From Amphibacillus indicireducens (lineage in GTDB: Bacteria; Bacillota; Bacilli; Bacillales; Amphibacillaceae), in the NCBI RefSeq assembly GCF_039539605.1, contig NZ_BAABDL010000112.1, positions 1 to 45,973 on the forward strand: 45,973 nucleotides of DNA, in the 5' to 3' direction. A program made the position numbers and the translations under genes. The notes below the pieces were generated by a model. It made no database searches and was not told the origin of the DNA. It worked only from the letters and a program-made list of their open reading frames with translations. Below are positions 40,475 to 45,973 of the stretch, piece after piece (the first letter of the stretch is position 1; each line of letters begins with the position of its first letter).

Positions 40475-42646
40475 ATGGAAGTTGAATTAAATCAAACAGA
40501 CTTGATTAAAATTGTTGCAAAGAAAGTAACATTAAGTCAACACGTTGTAAAAGAGGTGATTGGCTTATTAGAAGAAGGTAATACGGTTCCCTTTATTGCA
40601 CGTTATCGTAAGGAGCAAACAGGTGGCCTCGATGAGGTTCAAATCAAAACAATCGAGGATCAGTGGCATTACGTTGTTCAATTGACGAATCGAAAGCAGG
40701 AAGTGATTCGCTTAATCGATGAACAAGGTAAGTTAACGGAACAGTTAAGGGAAGAAATTTTAGCGGCTGATCAGCTCCAACGGCTAGAAGACCTTTACCG
40801 ACCATATAAACAGAAAAGACGAACAAGAGCGACAGTTGCGAAGGAAAAAGGTTTAGAACCGTTAGCGGAATTAATTTGGAAGCAAGAACTAATCGATTTA
40901 ACGAAAGAAGCAGAGCCTTATTTATCTGAAGAACATGAATTATTGACAGTTGAAGACGTATTGAGTGGTGCGAATGATATTATTGCTGAATGGATTTCAG
41001 ATGATGCAGGTTATCGTGAGTACATAAGAAATCAAACATTCAATCATGGTCAAATCAATGCGACTGTCAAAGATGATTCCTTAGATGAAAAACGTGTTTA
41101 TCAAATGTATTATGACTATGTTGAACCAATTAAAAAGGTTGCATCACATCGAACGCTCGCGATGAACCGCGCTGAAAAAGAAGGTGTGATTCGAATTAAT
41201 CTTTCGATCTCAATTGACCAGATTGTCAATTACCTTGAACGGAAAATGATTAACCAAACGACGACTGATCAAGTGAGAACATTTTTACAAGCAACTATTG
41301 AAGACAGTTATAAGCGTTTAATTCAACCTTCAATTGAACGTGAAATTAGAACGACATTGACTGAAATAGCTGAAGAACAAGCGATTGAGATTTTTTCAAT
41401 GAACTTAAGAAACCTCTTGCTTCAGCCTCCGCTTAAGAGAAAGACAATCTTAGCAGTTGATCCTGCATTTAGAACGGGCTGTAAGCTTGCGGTCATTGAT
41501 GAAACAGGACGAGTGAAGGCTGTCGATGTTATTTATCCGACCGCACCTAGAAATGATATTGCTGGCTCAAGGAAAATTGTTAAACAATTGATGAATGATT
41601 ATCGAGTTCAATTAATTGCAATTGGTAATGGTACGGCATCCCGAGAAACAGAATTGTTTATCGCTGATTTGATTAATGATGAGCAGTTTGATGTTCCTTA
41701 TTTAATTGTTAATGAAGCGGGAGCGAGTGTTTACTCAGCCTCAAAATTAGCTCGAGAGGAATTTCCTGATCTGCAAGTTGAGGAACGAAGTGCTGTCTCG
41801 ATTGGTAGACGTGTTCAAGATCCTTTAGCTGAACTTGTTAAAATTGACCCGAAATCAATTGGTGTCGGTCAATATCAGCATGATGTCAGTCAGAAGAAAT
41901 TAGCTGAGTCATTGACATTTGTTGTTGAAACAGCTGTTAACCAAGTTGGTGTTAATGCAAATACAGCATCGGTATCATTATTAGAGTATGTTTCTGGCCT
42001 CAGTAAAACAGTTGCAAATAATATTGTTAAAAAACGTGAGGAATTAGGATTCTTTACTGATCGCAAGCAGCTTGAGTCGATTCCTCGATTAGGAAAGAAA
42101 ACGTATCAACAAAGTATCGGTTTTCTTAGAATAAATGATGGCGATGAACCGCTAGATCGAACGCCAATTCACCCTGAAACGTATCAGGTCACAGAACAAT
42201 TGCTAACGATGATTGATTGTGAAAAATCCGATCTTGGCTCAGAAAAATTACAAACAAAGCTAACCGAATTAAATATCACAGATGTTGCAAGCCAACTTGA
42301 AATTGGTGAACCAACTTTACGTGACATTGTTGAAGCGTTAAGTCGACCAGAGCGTGATTTGCGTGATGACTTAACGAAACCATTACTAAAGAAAAATGTT
42401 TTATCTATGGAAGATTTAAAACCAGGAATTGAACTTCAAGGGACAGTACGAAACGTTGTTGATTTTGGCATTTTTGTTGATATTGGTGTTAAACAAGATG
42501 GATTAGTTCATATATCAAAAATGTCGAAAAAATATGTTAAACATCCGAAAGATCTTGTCGCTGTTGGTGACGTTATTACTGTCTGGGTGAGTGATATTGA
42601 TTTAGAAAAAGAACGCATTGCTCTAACAATGGTAAAAGACGACTAA
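40475..42646 (+). CDS. tex: RNA-binding transcription accessory protein Tex
   Basis: Conserved nucleic-acid-binding protein of 723 aa (YdcI in B. subtilis). It has a helical N-terminal part with IPFIARYRKEQTGGLDE-type sequence (here VPFIARYRKEQTGGLDE), a YqgF-like RNase H fold at about 325-455 (ILAVDPAFRTGCKLAVIDET), helix-hairpin-helix repeats (about 485-560) and a C-terminal S1 domain (about 645-720; GTVRNVVDFGIFVDIGVKQD, GLVHISKMSKKY). TTGGAGG precedes the ATG. It sits between rsbX and sprT, as in B. subtilis, with arcC inserted between tex and sprT here. Confidence 0.95.
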   Translation: MEVELNQTDLIKIVAKKVTLSQHVVKEVIGLLEEGNTVPFIARYRKEQTGGLDEVQIKTIEDQWHYVVQLTNRKQEVIRLIDEQGKLTEQLREEILAADQLQRLEDLYRPYKQKRRTRATVAKEKGLEPLAELIWKQELIDLTKEAEPYLSEEHELLTVEDVLSGANDIIAEWISDDAGYREYIRNQTFNHGQINATVKDDSLDEKRVYQMYYDYVEPIKKVASHRTLAMNRAEKEGVIRINLSISIDQIVNYLERKMINQTTTDQVRTFLQATIEDSYKRLIQPSIEREIRTTLTEIAEEQAIEIFSMNLRNLLLQPPLKRKTILAVDPAFRTGCKLAVIDETGRVKAVDVIYPTAPRNDIAGSRKIVKQLMNDYRVQLIAIGNGTASRETELFIADLINDEQFDVPYLIVNEAGASVYSASKLAREEFPDLQVEERSAVSIGRRVQDPLAELVKIDPKSIGVGQYQHDVSQKKLAESLTFVVETAVNQVGVNANTASVSLLEYVSGLSKTVANNIVKKREELGFFTDRKQLESIPRLGKKTYQQSIGFLRINDGDEPLDRTPIHPETYQVTEQLLTMIDCEKSDLGSEKLQTKLTELNITDVASQLEIGEPTLRDIVEALSRPERDLRDDLTKPLLKKNVLSMEDLKPGIELQGTVRNVVDFGIFVDIGVKQDGLVHISKMSKKYVKHPKDLVAVGDVITVWVSDIDLEKERIALTMVKDD

Positions 42647-42667
42647 TTGAATGAATTTAACCAAATT

Positions 42668-42708
42668 ACCCTGAAAACAGAGTTGATACGCTCATTTTCA
42701 GGGTTTTA
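42668..42708 (+). terminator. Rho-independent terminator of tex
   Basis: ACCCTGAAAA (42668-42677) pairs with TTTTCAGGGT (42695-42704), followed by TTT. Confidence 0.85.
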
Positions 42709-42773
42709 CATATTAATTATCGTAGTAATTATCTAAAAATTAAAAAACATCAATAAAAAGCTTTACGTATGTC

Positions 42774-42789
42774 TTGTATAAATATACAA
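42774..42789. promoter_or_regulatory. ARG-box-like operator upstream of arcC
   Basis: TTGTATAAATATACAA has perfect arms TTGTAT/ATACAA around AAAT, and its core TGTATAAATATACA matches the ArgR pattern TGNATWWWWATNCA. It lies about 90 bases before arcC. Regulation by an ArgR/AhrC-type protein is inferred. Confidence 0.55.
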
Positions 42790-42875
42790 TATCATATAGG
42801 AAAATACATAGGGTCATCGCTTGACTAAATGGCGCACCGTACCTGCTTTTAAAATTAACTTAACGAGGTGGAAAG

Positions 42876-43808
42876 ATGAGAAAGAGAATCGTTGTAGCAC
42901 TAGGGGGAAATGCAATTTTAACAAAAGATCCGAGCGCGGAATCGCAACAATTAGCTTTAAAACAAACGGCTGAGAAACTCGCTCCATTAGTTGAGCAAGG
43001 GCACGAGTTGATTATTTCACATGGGAATGGGCCACAAGTAGGCAATCTGCTTTTACAACAAAGCGCAGCTGATTCACCAGAAAACCCAGCTTTACCACTC
43101 GATACATGTGTAGCAATGACACAGGGTAGTATCGGTTATTGGCTTCAACAAGCACTACGGGATGCTCTTGAGAAAAGAGGAATCGAAAAGGATGTCATGA
43201 CATTGTTGACACAAGTAGTTGTTAGTAAAGATGATCCTGCTTTCGATCATCCTACAAAGCCAGTTGGGCCATTTTTGACAGAAGATGAAAAGAACCAAAG
43301 AAGTGAGCAAGAAACGTATGTAGAAGATTCAGGTAGAGGTTGGCGTAAGGTTGTGCCATCTCCAAAGCCAATTCGAGTGACTGAAGCCCATTTAATTGAA
43401 AAATTAGTTGACTTAGGCGTGATTACGATCGCTACCGGTGGAGGTGGGCTCCCTGTTATAGAAGATCACGGTGTCGTCACGGGTGTAGAAGCTGTGATTG
43501 ATAAAGATTTTGCTTCGGAAAAATTAGCAGAGCAAATCAATGCCGATCTACTAATTATATTGACCGCAGTTGATCATGCATTTACGAATTTCAATCAGCC
43601 AAATCAAGAAAAAATAAATAAAGTATCTGTAGAAGAACTAAAGCAATATATAAAAGAAAACCATTTTTCACCTGGTAGTATGCTCCCTAAAGTTGAGGCG
43701 GCGATAAAATTCGCAGAACATTCAAATCGAACGAAAAAAGCAATTATCACATCTTTAGATAATATTGAAGAGATCCTCACTAAGCAAGTAGGTACACACG
43801 TTTATTAA
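42876..43808 (+). CDS. arcC: Carbamate kinase
   Basis: Makes ATP from carbamoyl phosphate, the last step of arginine fermentation by the deiminase pathway (also used in some purine breakdown). The 310-aa length is normal. Motifs are VVALGGNAILTKDPSAESQQ, ELIISHGNGPQVGNLLLQQ, TQGSIGYWLQQAL, the TIATGGGGLPVIED loop and GVEAVIDKDFASEKLA. ACGAGGTGG precedes the ATG. No arcA, argF or arcD gene is next to it, and a terminator follows. An ARG-box-like operator upstream fits arginine control. Confidence 0.93.
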   Translation: MRKRIVVALGGNAILTKDPSAESQQLALKQTAEKLAPLVEQGHELIISHGNGPQVGNLLLQQSAADSPENPALPLDTCVAMTQGSIGYWLQQALRDALEKRGIEKDVMTLLTQVVVSKDDPAFDHPTKPVGPFLTEDEKNQRSEQETYVEDSGRGWRKVVPSPKPIRVTEAHLIEKLVDLGVITIATGGGGLPVIEDHGVVTGVEAVIDKDFASEKLAEQINADLLIILTAVDHAFTNFNQPNQEKINKVSVEELKQYIKENHFSPGSMLPKVEAAIKFAEHSNRTKKAIITSLDNIEEILTKQVGTHVY

Positions 43809-43816
43809 AGTGAATC

Positions 43817-43857
43817 GCCCATAATGATTGTGATTATGGGCTTGATTTATTTTGGGT
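43817..43857 (+). terminator. Rho-independent terminator of arcC
   Basis: GCCCATAAT (43817-43825) pairs with ATTATGGGC (43833-43841), followed by TTGATTTATTTTGG. Confidence 0.85.
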
Positions 43858-43859
43858 AG

Positions 43860-43930
43860 GTAAGAAAGTATAACAACTTTCTTACTACATAAGTGCAACT
43901 AAAGCATTCGCCTAAAGGCTTGGCGAATGC
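43860..43930 (+). other. Two stem-loops in the sprT leader
   Basis: First: GTAAGAAAG (43860-43868) with CTTTCTTAC (43877-43885). Second: GCATTCGCC (43904-43912) with GGCGAATGC (43922-43930). Both stems are perfect 9-mers and neither has a U tract. Confidence 0.55.
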
Positions 43931-43986
43931 CAAGTTTTCTAAAGAATCACTATGATTTGTTTAGGTTAGAAAAAGGATTTGAGATT

Positions 43987-44439
43987 ATGGATGATAAACA
44001 ATTACAGCAACTTGTTTCTAAGTTATCAATAGAGTATTTTAAGAAACCTTTTACTGACGTAGCATGCTTCAACTCCCGGTTGCGAACCACAGGAGGGCGC
44101 TATCTACCCCAACAGAGAAAAATAGAAATCAACCGTAAATATTTAACTGAGCTTGGGATAGAAGAATTGATTGGAATTATTAAGCACGAACTTTGCCATT
44201 ACCACTTACATATTGAAGGAAGACCTTTTAGACATGGAGATAAAGCTTTTAAAGAACTACTAAAAGAGACCAAATCACCACGCCATTGTCAGCCACTCCC
44301 TTCAGAGCAGGGGAAGACTGTGAGTTTTCACAAATATAAGTGTAAACAATGTGGTCAATTGTATAAACGAAAGAGAAAAGTAAATATTAATCAATATACT
44401 TGTGGACGATGCAAAGGAAAGATCAAACTTGTCCATTAA
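43987..44439 (+). CDS. sprT: SprT-like zinc-binding protein
   Basis: SprT-family protein of 150 aa (YdcK in B. subtilis). It has a zincin-type motif HELCHYHLH (about 66-74) with a preceding FNSRLRTTGGRYLPQQRKIE, and a C-terminal zinc ribbon with CKQCG and CGRCKG. The family resembles metalloproteases acting on DNA-protein crosslinks, but activity of the bacterial short form is not established. The open frame extends to 43927; ATG 43987 with AAAAAGGATTTGAG upstream fits the length of homologues. It lies just before the tRNA cluster, as in B. subtilis. Confidence 0.92.
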   Translation: MDDKQLQQLVSKLSIEYFKKPFTDVACFNSRLRTTGGRYLPQQRKIEINRKYLTELGIEELIGIIKHELCHYHLHIEGRPFRHGDKAFKELLKETKSPRHCQPLPSEQGKTVSFHKYKCKQCGQLYKRKRKVNINQYTCGRCKGKIKLVH

Positions 44440-44455
44440 ATAATTACTGAAACCC

Positions 44456-44485
44456 TTGACCAAATCATATGAAACCGAGTAAACT
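44456..44485 (+). promoter_or_regulatory. Upstream promoter of the tRNA cluster
   Basis: TTGACC (44456-44461), 18-bp spacer and TAAACT (44480-44485). It is the first of two tandem promoters before the tRNA genes. Confidence 0.5.
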
Positions 44486-44525
44486 ATATGTGTGTGGCTT
44501 TTGTGAAAAAAATATTTAAAATGAG

Positions 44526-44554
44526 TTGACAATAAAAATTATATATAGTATAGT
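44526..44554 (+). promoter_or_regulatory. Proximal promoter of the tRNA cluster
   Basis: TTGACA (44526-44531), 17-bp spacer and TATAGT (44549-44554), 32 bases before tRNA-Asn. Confidence 0.8.
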
Positions 44555-44586
44555 TTTTAACGTCGCTAATAAACATAAGACATTAT

Positions 44587-44661
44587 TCCACAGTAGCTCA
44601 GTGGTAGAGCAATCGGCTGTTAACCGATCGGTCGTAGGTTCGAATCCTACCTGTGGAGCCA
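44587..44661 (+). tRNA. tRNA-Asn (GTT)
   Basis: Acceptor stem TCCACAG/CTGTGGA, anticodon GTT in CTGTTAA, T loop GGTTCGAATCC; CCA encoded. First of the cluster, as trnS-Asn in B. subtilis. Confidence 0.97.
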
Positions 44662-44662
44662 T

Positions 44663-44753
44663 GGAGAAGTACTCAAGAGGCTGAAGAGGCGCCCCTGCTA
44701 AGGGTGTAGGTCGCTAATGCGGCGCGAGGGTTCAAATCCCTCCTTCTCCGCCA
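44663..44753 (+). tRNA. tRNA-Ser (GCT)
   Basis: Acceptor stem GGAGAAG/CTTCTCC, anticodon GCT in CTGCTAA, long variable arm typical of class II tRNA; CCA encoded. Only one base separates it from tRNA-Asn. Confidence 0.97.
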
Positions 44754-44767
44754 TTTTCACAAAGAAT

Positions 44768-44842
44768 GGCCCGTTGGTCAAGCGGTTAAGACACCGCCCT
44801 TTCACGGCGGTAACACGGGTTCGAATCCCGTACGGGTCACCA
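44768..44842 (+). tRNA. tRNA-Glu (TTC)
   Basis: Acceptor stem GGCCCGT/ACGGGTC, anticodon TTC in CTTTCAC, T loop GGTTCGAATCC; CCA encoded. Confidence 0.97.
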
Positions 44843-44872
44843 TTTCAAATTTAATAAGTTTAGTATAATTTC

Positions 44873-44949
44873 GGTCCGGTAGTTCAGTTGGTTAGAATGC
44901 CTGCCTGTCACGCAGGAGGTCGCGGGTTCGAGTCCCGTCCGGACCGCCA
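44873..44949 (+). tRNA. tRNA-Asp (GTC)
   Basis: Acceptor stem GGTCCGG/CCGGACC, anticodon GTC in CTGTCAC, CCA encoded. This gene is not part of the homologous trnS cluster of B. subtilis as I recall it. Confidence 0.97.
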
Positions 44950-44957
44950 TTATTTAT

Positions 44958-45032
44958 TGGGCTATAGCCAAGCGGTAAGGCAACGGTTTTTGGTTCCGTC
45001 ATGCGTTGGTTCGAATCCAGCTAGCCCAGCCA
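44958..45032 (+). tRNA. tRNA-Gln (TTG)
   Basis: Acceptor stem TGGGCTA/TAGCCCA, anticodon TTG in TTTTGGT, CCA encoded. Confidence 0.96.
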
Positions 45033-45068
45033 TTTTCTTTTTCGTTCATTTATAACTTCGATAAAGAT

Positions 45069-45100
45069 ACCCTTAAAACAAATCGTTTTAAAGGGTTTTC
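45069..45100 (+). terminator. Terminator inside the tRNA cluster
   Basis: ACCCTTAAAAC (45069-45079) pairs with GTTTTAAAGGGT (45085-45096) with one bulged base, followed by TTTC. It divides the cluster after tRNA-Gln. Confidence 0.75.
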
Positions 45101-45152
45101 TATTGGAAAGATGAGATGAATGGATCAAGTTGAAAGATAACTTATTGTATAT

Positions 45153-45225
45153 GAGCCATTAGCTCAGTTGGTAGAGCATCTGACTTTTAATCAGAGGGTC
45201 GAAGGTTCGAATCCTTCATGGCTCA
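45153..45225 (+). tRNA. tRNA-Lys (TTT)
   Basis: Acceptor stem GAGCCAT/ATGGCTC, anticodon TTT in CTTTTAA. No CCA is encoded (the discriminator A is followed by CTTTT). Confidence 0.96.
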
Positions 45226-45241
45226 CTTTTAATTGAATTAA

Positions 45242-45325
45242 GCGGTCGTGGCGGAATGGCAGACGCGCTAGGTTGAGGGCCTAGTCGGGGTTTACTCGGT
45301 GGAGGTTCAAGTCCTCTCGACCGCA
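45242..45325 (+). tRNA. tRNA-Leu (GAG)
   Basis: Acceptor stem GCGGTCG/CGACCGC, anticodon GAG in TTGAGGG, long variable arm of class II tRNA. No CCA is encoded (the discriminator A is followed by TATCC). Confidence 0.95.
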
Positions 45326-45345
45326 TATCCATTTTAAAAAAGTTG

Positions 45346-45375
45346 TTGACAATGATTTAATAGTCGTGTTACAAT
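45346..45375 (+). promoter_or_regulatory. Promoter of tRNA-Gly/tRNA-Ile/16S unit
   Basis: TTGACA (45346-45351), 18-bp spacer and TACAAT (45370-45375), preceded by TGT, giving an extended -10. It is the strongest promoter-like sequence before the rRNA genes in the window. Confidence 0.85.
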
Positions 45376-45456
45376 AAGGGACGTCGCTTGTTGACGAAAC
45401 GAATTATTTTTAAAGAATTAATTTCAATAGTTTTATAAAAAACAATTTATTTTAAT

Positions 45457-45530
45457 GCGGGTGTAGTTTAGTGGTAAAACCTCAGCCTTCCAAGCTGATG
45501 ACGAGAGTTCGATTCTCTTCACCCGCTCCA
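45457..45530 (+). tRNA. tRNA-Gly (TCC)
   Basis: Acceptor stem GCGGGTG/CACCCGC, anticodon TCC in CTTCCAA, CCA encoded. Confidence 0.96.
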
Positions 45531-45534
45531 TTAA

Positions 45535-45611
<77 letters not shown>

Positions 45612-45709
45612 TTGATCTTTGAAAACTGAATCCAAACAACCAAAGAAGTTAAGAAAAGAAGTAAACAGAAGCTAGTGCTTCAAGAACGAGTTAATTCAAC
45701 TCAATCAAT
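45612..45709 (+). other. 16S rRNA leader
   Basis: About 100 bases between tRNA-Ile and the mature 16S start. It has TTTGAAAACTGAA, a sequence usual in Bacillus rRNA spacers, a small stem GAGTT/AACTC (45688-45692 with 45698-45702), and CTCAAT/ATTGAG across the 16S 5' end. No promoter is seen inside it. Confidence 0.6.
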
Positions 45710-45973
45710 TTTATTGAGAGTTTGATCTTGGCTCANNNNNNNNNNNNNNNNNNNNNNNNNNNNNNNNNNNNNNNAACACGTGGGCAACCTGCCTATAAGA
45801 CTGGGATAACTTACGGAAACGTGAGCTAATACCGGATGAAACCTCTTATCACCTGGTAAGAGGATGAAAGATGGCTTTTAGCTATCACTTATAGATGGGT
45901 CCGCGGCGCATTAGCTAGTTGGTGAGATAAAAGCTCACCAAGGCAACGATGCGTAGCCGACCTGAGAGGGTGA
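45710..45973 (+). rRNA. 16S ribosomal RNA, 5' part (partial)
   Basis: The 5' end TTTATTGAGAGTTTGATC is recognisable, followed after an N run by AACACGTGGGCAACCTGCC, ACCGGATGAAACCTCTTATC and TAGCTAGTTGGTGAGATAAA, ending in GCGTAGCCGACCTGAGAGGG. It continues past the window end. The V2 stem differs from B. subtilis but the whole is typical of Bacillaceae. Position 45728 is T where the universal forward primer site has C or A. Confidence 0.97.
45736..45774. other. Assembly gap, 39 Ns
   Basis: A run of N lies inside the 16S gene, between GGCTCA and AACACGTGGG. In Bacillaceae these marks are about 90-100 bases apart, so the gap is shorter than the missing sequence. Confidence 0.9.

Overview
The window comes from a low-GC Gram-positive bacterium of the Bacillaceae. 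The evidence is the Bacillus-type gene set, AGGAGG-like ribosome binding sites before nearly every gene, TTG/GTG starts in the expected places, lipoprotein signal peptides, a complete SigB stress module, and the order rhomboid-acpS-lipoprotein-alr-ndoAI-ndoA-rsbRSTUVW-sigB-rsbX-tex-sprT-tRNAs-16S, which matches the B. subtilis chromosome near 0.5 Mb. A predicted ectoine-type ABC importer and fairly acidic proteins suggest a salt-tolerant member (Amphibacillus/Gracilibacillus/Oceanobacillus-like), but the genus cannot be fixed from the sequence alone. The last bases are the start of a 16S rRNA gene, interrupted by a 39-base run of Ns.

Layout. 1-1049: a small unknown gene and an ElaA-type acetyltransferase. 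1183-4654: the HtrB-like surface protease diverging from its probable regulators CssR-CssS (secretion stress). 4751-6577: typA. 6578-6970: a terminator, a seven-copy 20-bp tandem repeat and an array of PhoP boxes. 6971-10573: pstSCAB phosphate importer without phoU. 10780-12393: alpha-glucan phosphorylase with an upstream cre site. 12455-14480: a MacB/FtsX-type ABC exporter (minus strand). 14596-17731: ehuBCDA-like osmolyte importer (minus strand). 18118-25702: HD hydrolase, CapA-like lipoprotein, DUF368/PopT lipid carrier transporter, acetyltransferase, EcsAB-like ABC pair with a MarR regulator, glutaredoxin-like protein, YppG-like protein and esterase. 25719-29397: DegV, the CshA RNA helicase with a long structured leader, and a rhomboid protease. 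29520-34592: acpS, nnr, YdcC-like lipoprotein, alr and the ndoAI-ndoA toxin-antitoxin pair. 34653-35407: a non-coding MITE-like insertion with inverted ends and a 7-bp target duplication. 35509-40394: the complete rsbRSTUVW-sigB-rsbX operon. 40475-44439: tex, a lone carbamate kinase and sprT. 44587-45611: nine tRNA genes. 45710-45973: partial 16S rRNA.

How the parts connect. The strongest regulatory theme is SigB. The rsb operon carries a SigB-type promoter (GTTTAA-13-GGGAAA) exactly at the rsbU/rsbV junction. Two further SigB-like promoters lie elsewhere in the window: one with a perfect GGGTAT -10 upstream of the glutaredoxin-like gene (24118-24142), and one upstream of the ehuB osmolyte importer on the minus strand (17803-17827). 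Other visible controls are a PhoP-box array at pstS, a cre site upstream of the glucan phosphorylase, an ARG-box-like operator upstream of arcC, and an attenuator-like leader upstream of cshA.

I did not find a clearly new multi-gene defence or metabolic system. The least ordinary items are the MITE-like element between the toxin gene and rsbR, the 20-bp tandem repeat, the 30-bp perfect palindrome upstream of the esterase, the cshA leader, and the EcsAB-like/MarR operon.
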